From Sanguibacter antarcticus (lineage in GTDB: Bacteria; Actinomycetota; Actinomycetes; Actinomycetales; Cellulomonadaceae), in the NCBI RefSeq assembly GCF_002564005.1, contig NZ_PDJG01000001.1:1674001-1738000 (forward strand): a DNA stretch of 64,000 bases, read 5' to 3'. The notes beneath the pieces are model-generated. The model saw only the letters and a program-made list of their open reading frames with translations. It was not told the origin of the DNA and did not search any database. The position numbers were made by a program, and so were the translations under genes. Position 1 is the stretch's first letter; every line of letters starts with the position of its first letter. Shown here piece after piece: positions 24,288 to 33,805 of the stretch.

Positions 24288-25664
24288 TCAGAGCATGGTC
24301 ATCGGGTTGACGGTCGCACCGTTGACGTACACCTCGAAGTGGAGGTGGCACGCGGTGCCGACACCGGTGTTGCCCGAGTACCCGACGACCTGTCCCTTGG
24401 ACACGCTCTGACCTGGGGAGACCGCGAAGCTCGTGAGGTGGTTGTAGCTCGTCATGAGGTTGGCCCCGTTGACGGTGCCGTGGTTGACGAGCACCTGGTT
24501 GCCGTACCCGTTGCGGTACTTGGTCCACTGGACGGCGCCCGCGGCGGCGGCGTAGACCTGCGTGCCGCAGTACGCACGGAAGTCCGTGCCCGCGTGGAGC
24601 CGTGTGTAGAGGAGGACCGGATGGAAGCGGTAGCCGTAGCTCGACGTGACGACGGGGACCGCCGTCGGATAGGACAAGAACTTGCCCCCCGTCGAGGGTG
24701 CAGCAGGCGCCGGCGCGGGTTGCGCCACAGGCGCGCTGCTGCCCGGGTTCGCGGCGGCTGCGGCTGCGGCCGCGTCGGCAGCCGCTTGTCGCTGGCGTTC
24801 CTGCTCCGCGGCGAGCTCGGCGCGCGCAGTATCCTGGAGACCGATGATGTTCTGGATGTCCGACGTGAGGAGCGCGCTCTCGTCGGCGAGCTCGTCGGCA
24901 CGCGCCTGCTCGGCGTCCTTGCGGTCCTCGATCGTCTTCTTCTTCGCCGCCTGCTCGACGATGAGCCGCTCGACCTCAGCCTTCGCGTCTGCAGCGGCGA
25001 CCGCTGCGGCATCAGCTTCGACGACCTTCGCATCGGCCTGGGTCTTGAGGTCCGCGATCGCAACCTTGACGGCAGCGAGGCGGACCTCGCTGTTCTTCGT
25101 GACAGCCTCCGTCTGACGGAGGTCGTCGAGGGAAGAGCTCTGCGTGCGCATGGCGGTCGACGCCATGTTGTACTCGCTGACGAAGTCGTCGGTCGACGTC
25201 GCACCGACCATGAACTCGAGGCCCGAGAGGCCCATGTCTCCGCGTGCTGCCTGGCGGGCCATCTCGGCGACACCGTTGCGAGCGTCCGTCGCCGCGGTGG
25301 TGTTCGTCTCGATCTCCGCGGTGAGCGTCGTCTCCTCGTCCTCGGCGTCGACGAGCCGCACGGCGAGCGCGTCGGCCTCGCGCTGAGCAGTCTCGAGCGT
25401 GGCGTTCGCCTGGAGCAGCGTCGCCTCGGCGACCGGCAGCTGCCCTTCGATCGTCTGCAGGTCGATGTACGCCTGAGCCAGCTGCGCGTCGGTCTCCGAG
25501 AGGTCGGCGGCCGTCTGGTCGAGCGCCGCCTGGTTCGCCGACTGCTTGCTCTGGGCCGCCGCGAGCCGGTCGTCGAGGTCGTCAGCGGACGCGGGCAGGA
25601 TGCTCAGACCCCCGAGGAGGCCGAGCGCGAGAACAGCACCGAGTGCCGAGCGAAGTCGAGTCAT
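24288..25664 (-). CDS. Secreted M23 (LytM) peptidase with coiled coil, FtsEX partner
   Basis: The 458-residue protein has a signal peptide (1-27, cutting after PASA), two long coiled-coil stretches (about 30-115 and 165-300), an Ala/Pro linker and a C-terminal M23 domain with HAGTDF and HLHFEV, which supply the zinc ligands and the catalytic His; these look intact, so the enzyme should be active. EnvC-like proteins of this shape are recruited by FtsEX to control wall cutting at division. The start is 1 nt after the ftsX stop codon, which supports that role. Mycobacteria use RipC at this place. Confidence 0.88.
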   Translation of the reverse strand: MTRLRSALGAVLALGLLGGLSILPASADDLDDRLAAAQSKQSANQAALDQTAADLSETDAQLAQAYIDLQTIEGQLPVAEATLLQANATLETAQREADALAVRLVDAEDEETTLTAEIETNTTAATDARNGVAEMARQAARGDMGLSGLEFMVGATSTDDFVSEYNMASTAMRTQSSSLDDLRQTEAVTKNSEVRLAAVKVAIADLKTQADAKVVEADAAAVAAADAKAEVERLIVEQAAKKKTIEDRKDAEQARADELADESALLTSDIQNIIGLQDTARAELAAEQERQRQAAADAAAAAAAANPGSSAPVAQPAPAPAAPSTGGKFLSYPTAVPVVTSSYGYRFHPVLLYTRLHAGTDFRAYCGTQVYAAAAGAVQWTKYRNGYGNQVLVNHGTVNGANLMTSYNHLTSFAVSPGQSVSKGQVVGYSGNTGVGTACHLHFEVYVNGATVNPMTML

Positions 25665-25665
25665 G

Positions 25666-26580
25666 TCACACCTTCGTGTAGCGGCTCAGGGTGACGATCG
25701 AGGAGATCGCCGCCAGCAGGAATGCGACGCCGATGAGGACGGGCGCGATGATCCACACGTCCGAGGTCGTCACGTAGGGGATCCACTGGACGGACTGTCC
25801 CAGCCAGTCCTCGATGAGGTACTTCACACCGATCCACAGACCGCCGACGGCCAAGAGCGCCCCCACCGTAGCGGCGATAGCACCCTCGAGCATGAAGGGG
25901 AGCTGGATGAAAAATGTCGAGGCTCCCACGAGCCGCATGATGCCGGTCTCTCGTTTTCGGCTCAGTGCGGACAACCGGATGGTCGTCGTGATGAGCAGGA
26001 CTGCCGCGAGGAGCATGACTCCAGCCAGCCCGGCGGAGAGCAGGGTCATGCGGGTCAGGACGAGGAAGATCGGCTCGAAGATCTGCCGCTGGTCCCGGAC
26101 CTCCTCGACTCCTGGTCGCCCAGAGAGCACGTCGTTGATGACCTCGTACTCTTCCGGGTCGGTGAGCTTGATGCGGAACGAGGCGTTCATGTCGTCTTCG
26201 GAGACGCTGTTGAACCACCAGCGGTCGGCGAACTGGTCGGAGAACGTCACCCAGGCGTCGGCCTTGCTCTCGAAGGTGGTCGACTGGATCTCGCTGGCGA
26301 CGTCAGGCGACGCGAGGAGGTCTTCGACCGCCTCGATCTGCTCGGTCGTGGCCTCGCCCGAGGCGCACGTGGGCACGGTCGACCCTTGGGGGCAGAGGTA
26401 GACGCTGATCTCGACCTTGTCATACCACTCCCCCTTGAACTTGGCGATCTGCATCTGGGTGAGGACCGCGGCACCGACGAAGGTCAGCGACACGAAGGTC
26501 ACGAGGATGACCGAGATCGTCATCGACAGGTTTCGTCGAAGACCGATCCCGATCTCGGAGAGGATGAACTGGAAACGCAA
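25666..26580 (-). CDS. ftsX: Cell division protein FtsX
   Basis: The 304-residue protein has the FtsX topology: a cytoplasmic N-terminus, one membrane helix (about 20-42), an outer domain of about 130 residues, then three helices with the conserved region ALSRKRETGIMRLVGASTFFIQLPFMLEG. With FtsE it forms an ABC-type complex that transmits ATP hydrolysis to an outer wall hydrolase. The start is TTG at 26580; AAGGGG, which overlaps the ftsE stop codon, is its ribosome binding site. It stands between ftsE and the M23 gene. Confidence 0.95.
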   Translation of the reverse strand: MRFQFILSEIGIGLRRNLSMTISVILVTFVSLTFVGAAVLTQMQIAKFKGEWYDKVEISVYLCPQGSTVPTCASGEATTEQIEAVEDLLASPDVASEIQSTTFESKADAWVTFSDQFADRWWFNSVSEDDMNASFRIKLTDPEEYEVINDVLSGRPGVEEVRDQRQIFEPIFLVLTRMTLLSAGLAGVMLLAAVLLITTTIRLSALSRKRETGIMRLVGASTFFIQLPFMLEGAIAATVGALLAVGGLWIGVKYLIEDWLGQSVQWIPYVTTSDVWIIAPVLIGVAFLLAAISSIVTLSRYTKV

Positions 26581-26592
26581 GTGATTGTCCCC

Positions 26593-27282
26593 TTAGCGGG
26601 CAGAGCCGTAGACGCCACGGGACTGGTCGCGGACCAGCTCACCGGTGGACAGTTCGATGACGCGCTTGCGCATCTGGTCGACGATCTCGTCGTCGTGAGT
26701 CGCCATGACGACGGTGGTACCGGTGCGGTTGATGCGATCGAGCAGCCGCATGATCCCGAGAGACGTCGTCGGGTCGAGGTTTCCCGTCGGCTCGTCGCAC
26801 AGAAGGATCGAGGGGCGGTTGACGAACGCTCGTGCGATCGCGACACGCTGCTGCTCGCCTCCGGAGAGCTCGTGGGGACGGCGCTTCTCCTTGCCGGAGA
26901 GGCCGACCATCTCGAGCGTCTCGGGGACGGTCGTCATGATGTGGTGGCGTGGCTTGCCGATGACCTGGAGAGCGAACGCGACGTTCTCGTAGACGGTCTT
27001 GTTCGGCAGGAGGCGAAAGTCCTGGAACACGGCGCCGATCTGGCGGCGCATGCTCGGAACCTTCCAGTTCGACAGGTTCTGGAGGTCTCGGCCGGCGATG
27101 AAGACGTTCCCGGACGTCGCGCGCTCCTCACGGAGGACGAGGCGCAGGAACGTCGACTTCCCGGAGCCGGACGCCCCGACGAGGAACACGAACTCGCCGC
27201 GCTCAACTTCTAGGGAGACGTCGTCAAGGGCAGGCCTCGCGCCTCGCGCGTAGACCTTGGTGACGTTCTCGAATCGGATCAC
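26593..27282 (-). CDS. ftsE: Cell division ATP-binding protein FtsE
   Basis: The 229-residue ABC ATPase has Walker [10 protein letters not shown] (36-44), the signature [15 protein letters not shown] and Walker [36 protein letters not shown] is the FtsE-type Q-loop region. GTG 27282 was chosen because the domain begins immediately ([11 protein letters not shown]); the longer frame upstream shows no family likeness. It is followed by ftsX with a 12-bp gap. Confidence 0.95.
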   Translation of the reverse strand: MIRFENVTKVYARGARPALDDVSLEVERGEFVFLVGASGSGKSTFLRLVLREERATSGNVFIAGRDLQNLSNWKVPSMRRQIGAVFQDFRLLPNKTVYENVAFALQVIGKPRHHIMTTVPETLEMVGLSGKEKRRPHELSGGEQQRVAIARAFVNRPSILLCDEPTGNLDPTTSLGIMRLLDRINRTGTTVVMATHDDEIVDQMRKRVIELSTGELVRDQSRGVYGSAR

Positions 27283-27459
27283 AGCAGTCGACCGGTTCCT
27301 GTCTCGGGGCTGCGGCACGTGCCGCTGGTCGGTTCGAGGGTAGGCACGAGGCACCACGATCGACCTGCAGACACGCCGCCGAGCCCGGGACGCACAGGTT
27401 TGGGCGTTACCGCGCTGTATCGGTGCGCACAGGTGTCCTGGTCAGGGACGACGAGGGCG

Positions 27460-28578
27460 TCAGGACGTGGGCTTCGACCGGCGCCAGCGGATGCCAGCCT
27501 CGATGAAGTCGTCGATCTCGCCGTCGAAGACAGCACTCGTGTTGCCGACCTCGTGCTCCGTGCGCAGGTCCTTGACCATCTGGTACGGCTGGAGCACGTA
27601 GGAGCGCATCTGGTCGCCCCAGCTCGCCTTGACGTCGCCGGCAAGCTCCTTCTTCTTCGCCTTCTCCTGCGCCTGACGCTCGATGAGGAGGCGGGAGGCG
27701 AGGACGCGCATGGCCGCGGCGCGGTTCTGGATCTGCGACTTCTCGTTCTGCATCGACACGACGATCCCGGTCGGGATGTGCGTGAGGCGGACGGCAGAGT
27801 CGGTCGTGTTGACGGACTGTCCACCAGGGCCGGACGAGCGGAAGACGTCGACGCGGATCTCGTTCTCGTCGATGTCGATGTGGTCGGTCTGCTCGATGAG
27901 CGGGATCACCTCGACGGCAGCGAAGGACGTCTGGCGGCGGCCCTGGTTGTCGAACGGCGAGATGCGCACGAGGCGGTGGGTGCCCGCCTCGACCGAGAGG
28001 TTGCCGAACGCGTACGGCGCCTTGATCTCGAAGGTGGCGGACTTGAGCCCCGCCTCTTCGGCGTAAGACGTGTCGAGCACCGACGTCGGGTAACCGTGCC
28101 GCTCGGCCCAGCGCAGGTACATCCGCATGAGCATCTCCGCGAAGTCCGCTGCGTCGACACCACCGGCGCCGGAGCGGATGGTGACGACCGCCTCGCGGGC
28201 GTCATACTCCCCCGAGAGAAGAGTCTTGACCTCGAGCTCGCCGAGGTCCTTGCGGATGCCTGCGAGCTCGTTCTCGGCCTCGGCGACAGTCTCTTCGTCG
28301 TCAGCGCCGTCGCCCTCGGTCGCCATCTCGACGAGCACCTCGAGGTCGTCGATCCGCGACGCCATGCTCGTGATGCGGTTGAGGTCCGCCTGCGCCTGGG
28401 AGAGAGCCGTCGTCACCTTCTGGGCGGCGTCGGTGTTGTCCCACAGGTCCGGCGCGGACGCCTGGTCGGAGAGCTCCGCGATCCGGATCGTCAACGCCTC
28501 CGGGTCCGTCACGGCGCTGATGGTCGCCAAGGTGCCGCGCAGAGCGCTGATCTGGGTTGCAAAGTCGGTGGTAGCCAC
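27460..28578 (-). CDS. prfB: Peptide chain release factor 2
   Basis: The 372-residue protein has the stop-codon recognition tripeptide SPF (in RISPFDNQG) that reads UAA and UGA, and GGQ in [20 protein letters not shown], which triggers peptide release. The frame is continuous: the in-frame UGA that controls E. coli prfB by frameshifting is absent. GTG 28578 has TAACCT (28592-28587) 8 nt upstream. It heads the conserved order prfB, ftsE, ftsX, wall hydrolase, smpB, ssrA. Confidence 0.96.
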   Translation of the reverse strand: MATTDFATQISALRGTLATISAVTDPEALTIRIAELSDQASAPDLWDNTDAAQKVTTALSQAQADLNRITSMASRIDDLEVLVEMATEGDGADDEETVAEAENELAGIRKDLGELEVKTLLSGEYDAREAVVTIRSGAGGVDAADFAEMLMRMYLRWAERHGYPTSVLDTSYAEEAGLKSATFEIKAPYAFGNLSVEAGTHRLVRISPFDNQGRRQTSFAAVEVIPLIEQTDHIDIDENEIRVDVFRSSGPGGQSVNTTDSAVRLTHIPTGIVVSMQNEKSQIQNRAAAMRVLASRLLIERQAQEKAKKKELAGDVKASWGDQMRSYVLQPYQMVKDLRTEHEVGNTSAVFDGEIDDFIEAGIRWRRSKPTS

Positions 28579-28722
28579 GATCCTCAAGGTTACGCGACAG
28601 CGCGGGCGTAAGGGACGGGACCGGTAGAGCAACGCCCCCGGAACGACCCCAGGGGCCGTAGACCGGACATCTGGACGTCGCCCACCAGGCCCGTCTGTGT
28701 ACAAGTGGTTCCCATGGGACCG

Positions 28723-29424
28723 CTATGCGGCAGCTGCCGCGATGAGCACCGTGGCGAGCTGCGCGGACGACGCAGGGTTCTGGCCCGTGTAGAGCGTGCG
28801 GTCGCTCACGGTGTGCTCGGTGAACGGGTCCGCCTCGACGAAGTCGGCGCCGAGCGCGACGAGCCGGGACTGGACGAGCCACTTCGCCTTGTCCGCGAGG
28901 CCGCCGATACGCTCTTCCGCGTCGGTGAAGCCGGTCATGCGGTATCCGGCGAACGGCCAGCTGCCGTCCTCCCGCCGGGACGCGAGGAGAGCTGCGGGGG
29001 CGTGGCACAGGATGCCGAGCGGGACGCCGGCGTCGAGCGCCTGCGTGAGGAGCCTGCCTGAGGTCTCGTCGACGGCGAGGTCCTCCATGGGACCGTGCCC
29101 GCCCGGGTAGATGATCACGTCGTAGTCGGTGACGTCGATGCCGTCCAGGGTCTCGGGGTGGGCGAGCAGCCCGGCGATGGACTCGAGGTAGGCCGCGATC
29201 TCGGCTGCACGATCCTCTCCCCCGGTGCTGGCGGGCGTCAGGCTGCCAGCATCGACGGTGGGAGCCGTGCCACCGGGTGTCGCGAGGGTGATGTCCCAGC
29301 CCGCTTCGGTGAAGAGGCGGTGGGGTTCGGCCAGCTCTTCGGCCCAGTAGCCGGTCGGGTGCTTCGACCCGTCGGCGAGCGTCCAGTGGTCCGCAGCAGT
29401 GACGACGAACAGAACCTTGCTCAT
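28723..29424 (-). CDS. DJ-1/PfpI family protein (Hsp31/glyoxalase III-like)
   Basis: The 233-residue protein has the nucleophile elbow LGILCHAPAALL with Cys140 followed by His141, and Glu29/Glu30 in GYWAEELAEPH at the position that activates the cysteine. This is the Hsp31-like branch of the class I glutamine amidotransferase fold; members act as glutathione-independent glyoxalases or protein deglycases. The start follows GGAGG at 8 nt. It stands alone, divergent from the threonine/serine exporter gene. The exact reaction cannot be told. Confidence 0.85.
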   Translation of the reverse strand: MSKVLFVVTAADHWTLADGSKHPTGYWAEELAEPHRLFTEAGWDITLATPGGTAPTVDAGSLTPASTGGEDRAAEIAAYLESIAGLLAHPETLDGIDVTDYDVIIYPGGHGPMEDLAVDETSGRLLTQALDAGVPLGILCHAPAALLASRREDGSWPFAGYRMTGFTDAEERIGGLADKAKWLVQSRLVALGADFVEADPFTEHTVSDRTLYTGQNPASSAQLATVLIAAAAA

Positions 29425-29573
29425 GAATGAACCTCCGGAGGGTGTGCTCGACGAGGTCTTCGCCGACTGTCCATCTGAACAGATCCACGTCCGTCGAGCA
29501 TCCCGAGCCGGAACGAGGCCCCAGCGCCGGGTGCGGAAGCAGCGAGCGGCGTTCAGCCCCGTAGACTTGAAGC

Positions 29574-31055
29574 ATGGGACGGTGGCTAGACGTCGGAAAC
29601 CTTGTCCGACGTCTCAGCGGCGGCACCCCGCAGCTCCAGGCAGGCCTTCGGTCGCGGCCCGAGGGACTCGACTCGGCCACCGTGCGCGGCGTCCTCGAGC
29701 TCGGCCTGCGGGTCGGTGAGTCGATGCTCGCTCTCGGCGCGTCGGCGGTCGACGTCACCCAGGCGATCCGCACCGTGATCCGCGCGTTCGGGCTCTATGG
29801 CACCCAGATCGACCTCACCTTCACGTCGATCATCGTCTCGTACGACCGTGGTGACGACCTGCCCGTGACGATGATGCGCATCGTGCGTGACCGGATCCCG
29901 GACTACGGCCGGCTCCAGGACGTGGTCGAGCTGGCGCAGAGCGTCGCTGCGACCAAGGTCGCCCCTGAGGATGCACCGACTGTCCTCGAGGAGGCACACA
30001 CCCGCCTCGACGAGGTCGTCAGCGCCCCGCAGACCTACCGACGCTGGGTCATCACGGTCGCGCTGTCCGGCATGGCAGGTGCCGTGGCCGTCCTGCTCGG
30101 TGGCTCGCTCGCCGTCACGGTCGTCGCAGCCGCCACGACCGCCGCGATCGACCGTGTCGTCTGGGCGCTCGGGAGACGAGGCCTGCCCCCGTTCTTCCTG
30201 CAGGTCTCCGGTGCGGGGATGGCGGCGCTCGTCGCCGTCGGGCTCTACCTCGCGGTGCCGCACCTGCCCATCGAACCCACGCTGCTCCCGCCCTCGCTCG
30301 TCGTCGCGTCCGGGATCGTCGTCCTGCTCGCCGGCCTGTCCCTCGTGGGCGCCGCAGAGGACGCGATCTCCGGCTTCCCCGTCACGGCTGCCGCACGGTC
30401 CTTCGAGGTGATCGTGCTCACCCTCGGCATCGTGGTGGGCATCATCGGTGTGCTCGACCTCGCACGCCGCCTCGGGGTCCCCCTCGTCCTGTTCGAGCCG
30501 CCGACGGCGACGTCGCACGTCGTCCTACGAGCCTGCGCCGCCGGGGTCGTCGCCCTCGGCTGGGCCGTCGCGTCGTACGCCCGGCCCCGCGCAGCCGTGG
30601 TCGCTGCCGGGATCGGGGCTCTCTCCTGGTGCGTCCTGACCGGGATGCAGGAGCTCGGTGCGGGTCAGGCAGTCGCCTCGGCCGTGGCGGCCCTGATGGT
30701 CGGTGTCCTGTCCGAGTGGGCGTCGCCTCGCCTCAAGGTGCAGTCGATCGTCACGTCCGTGTGCGGGATCGTGCCGCTCCTTCCCGGTCTCGCGATCTAC
30801 CGCGGGCTCTTCGACATCGTGTCCAACACGTCGACCGGGATCATCCCCGGGTTCTCCGAGCTCTTCGGAGCGATCATGATCGGCCTCGCGATCGCCGGCG
30901 GCGTCACCCTCGGAGAGTTCCTGGGCGCCCCTCTGCGCCTGGGGACGAAGGGCGGCGGACGCACCCGCAGCGGTGCGATGCGCGGAGTCACCACACGCAA
31001 CCTGCGCCAGCTCCGACGACGCGGGGCGAGCGTCGGTCGGCAGGCGGACAGGTAG
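29574..31055 (+). CDS. Threonine/serine exporter family protein (ThrE-like)
   Basis: The 493-residue protein joins the two halves of ThrE: an N-terminal DUF1212 domain (GLRVGESMLALGASAVDVTQAI, then five helices) and a C-terminal DUF3815 domain with five more helices (SEWASPRLKVQSIVTSVCGIVPLLPGLAIYRGL). Corynebacterium ThrE exports threonine and serine using the proton gradient. The tail is basic. TAGACT (29562-29567) ends 6 nt before the ATG, a leaderless layout. Confidence 0.9.
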   Translation: MGRWLDVGNLVRRLSGGTPQLQAGLRSRPEGLDSATVRGVLELGLRVGESMLALGASAVDVTQAIRTVIRAFGLYGTQIDLTFTSIIVSYDRGDDLPVTMMRIVRDRIPDYGRLQDVVELAQSVAATKVAPEDAPTVLEEAHTRLDEVVSAPQTYRRWVITVALSGMAGAVAVLLGGSLAVTVVAAATTAAIDRVVWALGRRGLPPFFLQVSGAGMAALVAVGLYLAVPHLPIEPTLLPPSLVVASGIVVLLAGLSLVGAAEDAISGFPVTAAARSFEVIVLTLGIVVGIIGVLDLARRLGVPLVLFEPPTATSHVVLRACAAGVVALGWAVASYARPRAAVVAAGIGALSWCVLTGMQELGAGQAVASAVAALMVGVLSEWASPRLKVQSIVTSVCGIVPLLPGLAIYRGLFDIVSNTSTGIIPGFSELFGAIMIGLAIAGGVTLGEFLGAPLRLGTKGGGRTRSGAMRGVTTRNLRQLRRRGASVGRQADR

Positions 31056-31185
31056 GACGAGCACGTTCAGGACACCCGCAGCGCCGTCCGTAGCCCCGTG
31101 CGAACGACGGACGAACCCGTGGCTGCCCAGGTGGGACCGCACCCAGGAACCGATGAAGTGCACGCGGCCGATCGCAATCAGTCGG

Positions 31186-31674
31186 CTACGGCTCCCAGGC
31201 GCGTGCTGTGGACTCCGCGGTGAGGACGACGCCGTCGGAGAAGAGGCTCGTCACCGGGCTGATGAGCGTCGGTCTGGCTCGCGAGGCGAGGACGATCCTC
31301 GCCGTCCGGCCGTCGGGCGACGTCGCGGACACGACGGTCACTGCTTCGAGCCCGGCCGTCACTCCGGGGTTTGCCGCCAGGTACTCGGCGACCGCAGCGC
31401 GAACGCCCTCGTCCGTGAGCGGCGCGTGCGATGCGTCGCCCGGGGGCTGCTCAATACCGTAGATCGAGCTCTCGTCGATCGAGTCCGCTGCCTCGAGGGC
31501 GAGGTTGTCAGCCAGGTCCAATAGCCGCTTGCGCTCGAGCTGGATGCCGGTGAGCGACACGATCACCGTGACGAGCAGCAACAGGACGATCGTGAACCCC
31601 AGGGCGAGAACCATGATCTGGCCGTCGTCGGACCCCGGGTCGGGCCTGCGTCGCCGAGCCGCCACCGCGCTCAC
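31186..31674 (-). CDS. TadG-like pilus assembly protein (Rv3654c-like)
   Basis: The 162-residue protein has a short basic N-terminus, DDGQIMVLALGF, then one membrane helix (IVLLLLVTVIVSLTGIQL) and an outer domain. Helicase/secretion neighbourhood proteins of this kind close actinobacterial tad clusters. GTG 31674 overlaps the stop codon of the preceding TadE-like gene (GTGA) and has GGAGG upstream. The helix start resembles a prepilin but lacks the Glu at +5. It is the last gene of the operon. Confidence 0.75.
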   Translation of the reverse strand: MSAVAARRRRPDPGSDDGQIMVLALGFTIVLLLLVTVIVSLTGIQLERKRLLDLADNLALEAADSIDESSIYGIEQPPGDASHAPLTDEGVRAAVAEYLAANPGVTAGLEAVTVVSATSPDGRTARIVLASRARPTLISPVTSLFSDGVVLTAESTARAWEP

Positions 31675-32189
31675 TCCCCCGCCTCCTTGTACTCGTCGAC
31701 CGGAGTGACGATCCGCGCCGAGACGGGGATCGAGAGCGGTAGCCACGAGTCGGCGCCGCCTCCGAGACCAGGAAGGGTGACGTCGACACGCACGGTCGTC
31801 GTCACGTCCGACCCTGGTTCGAGGCACACGACCGTCGAGCACGAGACGGTCAGGGCACCGGCAGGGCTGATCGACGAGAAGCCCTGGTCCGCGAGCGCCA
31901 GCCCGACCGCGGCCTCCGCCCGGCGGGAACCGTCGGCGACGGAGCCCGCGAGAGAGAACGCGCGCCCGGCCTCTTTGGCGGCGCCCTCGCTCGCGAACGT
32001 CGCGGCCTGGACGCGGCCGAGGGTCACCACGAGGTAGAGCGTCGGGATGAGGAGGATGACCGCGGCGCCGAGGAACTCGACGAGCGCGCTGCCGGAGTCC
32101 TGCTCTTCTCCGGTCGTCCCGGTGGCTGCGGTCAGGTGGGAGCGGATGCTCGCCGCCGAGCGACGCAGCACCTCACGGATCGCGGTCAC
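31671..32189 (-). CDS. TadE-family minor pseudopilin
   Basis: The 172-residue protein has the TadE signature GSALVEFLGAAVILLIPTLY at about residues 33-52: a glycine cleavage site, Glu at +5, then a hydrophobic helix that packs in the pilus base. The outer domain contains two cysteines (SCSTVVC) that may form a disulfide. GTG 32189 overlaps the previous stop codon (GTGA). Confidence 0.85.
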   Translation of the reverse strand: MTAIREVLRRSAASIRSHLTAATGTTGEEQDSGSALVEFLGAAVILLIPTLYLVVTLGRVQAATFASEGAAKEAGRAFSLAGSVADGSRRAEAAVGLALADQGFSSISPAGALTVSCSTVVCLEPGSDVTTTVRVDVTLPGLGGGADSWLPLSIPVSARIVTPVDEYKEAGE

Positions 32190-32602
32190 GGGAGCTCCTC
32201 GACGAGTGCGTGCCCGTCGACGGTGAGGACGCCTGCGGGCCCCCAGAATCCGATGACCGGGAGCGGTGCGCTGACGCTCATGCGGACGGTGCGGACGTCG
32301 GCGGCGACCTCGTACGTCGCAGACACGTCGTGCGTGTAGCGCTCGCCGAGGGCCGCGCCAGCGAGCGCGACGGTGCGCGCTTCGCCGTCAGCGAGGCCGC
32401 GGTCGGCCCGCCCGGCGACCCGTGCGCCTTCGGCTGCGCTGTCGATGAGGGTCGACCGCACGTGCAGGACGATCGCGACCTGGATGACACCGAGGAACAT
32501 CGCGGTGACGAGCACGGACACGAGGACGAAGTCGACGACTGCTGAGCCCTCGTCGCCTCGTCCTCGTAAGGCCCACGACCGAGCGCTCTGGTGGGTGGTC
32601 AG
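32186..32602 (-). CDS. TadE-like minor pseudopilin, probable CTG start
   Basis: The mature part begins GSAVVDFVLVSVLVTAMF, a TadE-type helix with Asp instead of Glu at +5, and continues with RSTLIDSAAEGARVAGRADRG as in the family. There is no ATG, GTG or TTG between the upstream stop region and the helix: the first GTG would remove part of the membrane segment. CTG at 32602-32600 overlaps the DUF4244 stop codon (CTGA), the same geometry as the GTGA overlaps of its neighbours, so it is proposed as the start (138 residues). ATG codons far upstream lie inside the DUF4244 gene. Confidence 0.7.
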   Translation of the reverse strand: MTTHQSARSWALRGRGDEGSAVVDFVLVSVLVTAMFLGVIQVAIVLHVRSTLIDSAAEGARVAGRADRGLADGEARTVALAGAALGERYTHDVSATYEVAADVRTVRMSVSAPLPVIGFWGPAGVLTVDGHALVEELP

Positions 32603-32850
32603 GGCCCCGTGACGCTGTTGAGCGAGTTGGTGAACATCGTGGTGAGCGCGGGGCCTGCCACTGCCCAGATCGCGACGACGAGGCCGGCGGTCATGAGGGT
32701 CACGAGGACCCATCCGGGGACGTCGCCGCGGTCGGACGGACCTGATGCTGCTAGACGGCGGCGCCATGTCGGCGCCGTGGTCACGCGACCGAGCGCGGCG
32801 TGCGCTCGCTGTCCGACGTGGCGGGTGAGGGTGCTCGTGCGGAGGGTCAT
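32599..32850 (-). CDS. DUF4244 protein, probable pilin subunit of the Tad locus
   Basis: The 83-residue protein has a basic N-terminus and one hydrophobic helix (VPGWVLVTLMTAGLVVAIWAVA) near the C-terminus, as in DUF4244 proteins (Rv3656c-like), which take the place of the Flp pilin in actinobacterial tad clusters. DRGDVPGW just before the helix may be the processing site, but the usual Glu is not clear. ATG 32850 follows GAGAGGA; a GTG 30 nt upstream would move away from that site. Confidence 0.75.
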   Translation of the reverse strand: MTLRTSTLTRHVGQRAHAALGRVTTAPTWRRRLAASGPSDRGDVPGWVLVTLMTAGLVVAIWAVAGPALTTMFTNSLNSVTGP

Positions 32851-32884
32851 GGTGTTCCTCTCGGTGGTGCGGTGGGTCACGGCC

Positions 32885-33805
32885 TCAGAGGCCGATCTGG
32901 AGGGTGACGAGACTGGGGAAGACGGCGAAGACGACCGTGATGGGGAGGATGAGGAAGACGACGGGGACGAGCATGAGGACTTCCTTCTTGCCGCCGAGCT
33001 CCATGAGCGCGCGGCGCCCGGAGTCTCGGACGTCTTGAGCCTGTGCGCGGAGCACGTCGGCGAGCGGCGTGCCGCGTTCGACGGCGACGCTCACACCTTC
33101 GGCGAAGCGGGTGAGGCTCGCGATGCCGGTGCGGTCTGCCAGGTTCTCCAGCGCGCGGGTGAGCGGGATCCCGGAGCGGACGTCGGCGAGCGTGCGTCGC
33201 AGCTCGCCGGTGAGCTCGCCCTGGGCGGATCGAGCGACGCGTTCGAGCGCGCCGACAGGTCCCTCGCCGGCGCCGACGGAGAGTGCGAGGAGCTCGGCGA
33301 TCGTCGGGAACTCGAGGAGCATGCGCTCTTCCCGGAGGCGGACCTGCTTGCCCAGCCGGTAGTCGCACGCGATGACGGCTGTCGTCGCCATGACGAGGAC
33401 GAGGACGGCCAGCAGGAGCAGCGACGAGCCTCGGGTCGTGGCGAGGAGGACGGCGCACGCCAGCCCTGCAGCGAGCCCGGCCGCGCCCCAGGCGACCTGG
33501 GAGATGCGGAACTGCTCGGGCGACTCGGCCCGACCGGCGCGCACGAGCCTGCGCTGCAGCTCGGCTGTCGGCGAACCGATCCGCTCGACGAGGCGGGAGG
33601 CGTCCGACAGCCACGGGGCGACGATGCTCTCGAGCGCCCCGAAGGGGGACGACACGGGTGTGGCGCCGAGGAGCCCGGAGGTCGCGTCCGGTACGGCGAG
33701 GTAGGGCGCGAGGCGCTCGTCGAGGGTGATGGGCCGGGCCCGCAGCGCCCGCACGACGATGAGGGCGCCCAGCCCGAAGAGGGCGCCGACCACGATGCCG
33801 ATCAT
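32885..33805 (-). CDS. tadC: Type II secretion F-domain protein, TadC
   Basis: The 306-residue membrane protein has a T2SSF domain: ERMLLEFPTIAELLALSVGAGEGP and TRFAEGVSVAVERGTPLADVLRAQAQDVR, between helices at the N-terminus, at about 105-150 and at the C-terminus. With TadB it forms the inner-membrane platform for pilus assembly. The start overlaps the tadB stop codon (ATGA). Confidence 0.88.
   Translation of the reverse strand: MIGIVVGALFGLGALIVVRALRARPITLDERLAPYLAVPDATSGLLGATPVSSPFGALESIVAPWLSDASRLVERIGSPTAELQRRLVRAGRAESPEQFRISQVAWGAAGLAAGLACAVLLATTRGSSLLLLAVLVLVMATTAVIACDYRLGKQVRLREERMLLEFPTIAELLALSVGAGEGPVGALERVARSAQGELTGELRRTLADVRSGIPLTRALENLADRTGIASLTRFAEGVSVAVERGTPLADVLRAQAQDVRDSGRRALMELGGKKEVLMLVPVVFLILPITVVFAVFPSLVTLQIGL

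Noticed and set aside
27460..28578. Programmed frameshift in prfB
   Set aside because: The frame is continuous from GTG to the stop codon with no in-frame UGA near codon 26, so the E. coli-type control is absent.
31085..31113. Hairpin CGTCCGT/ACGGACG between the exporter and tad genes
   Set aside because: The stem is only 7 bp with a 15-nt loop and no T run, too weak to call a terminator.
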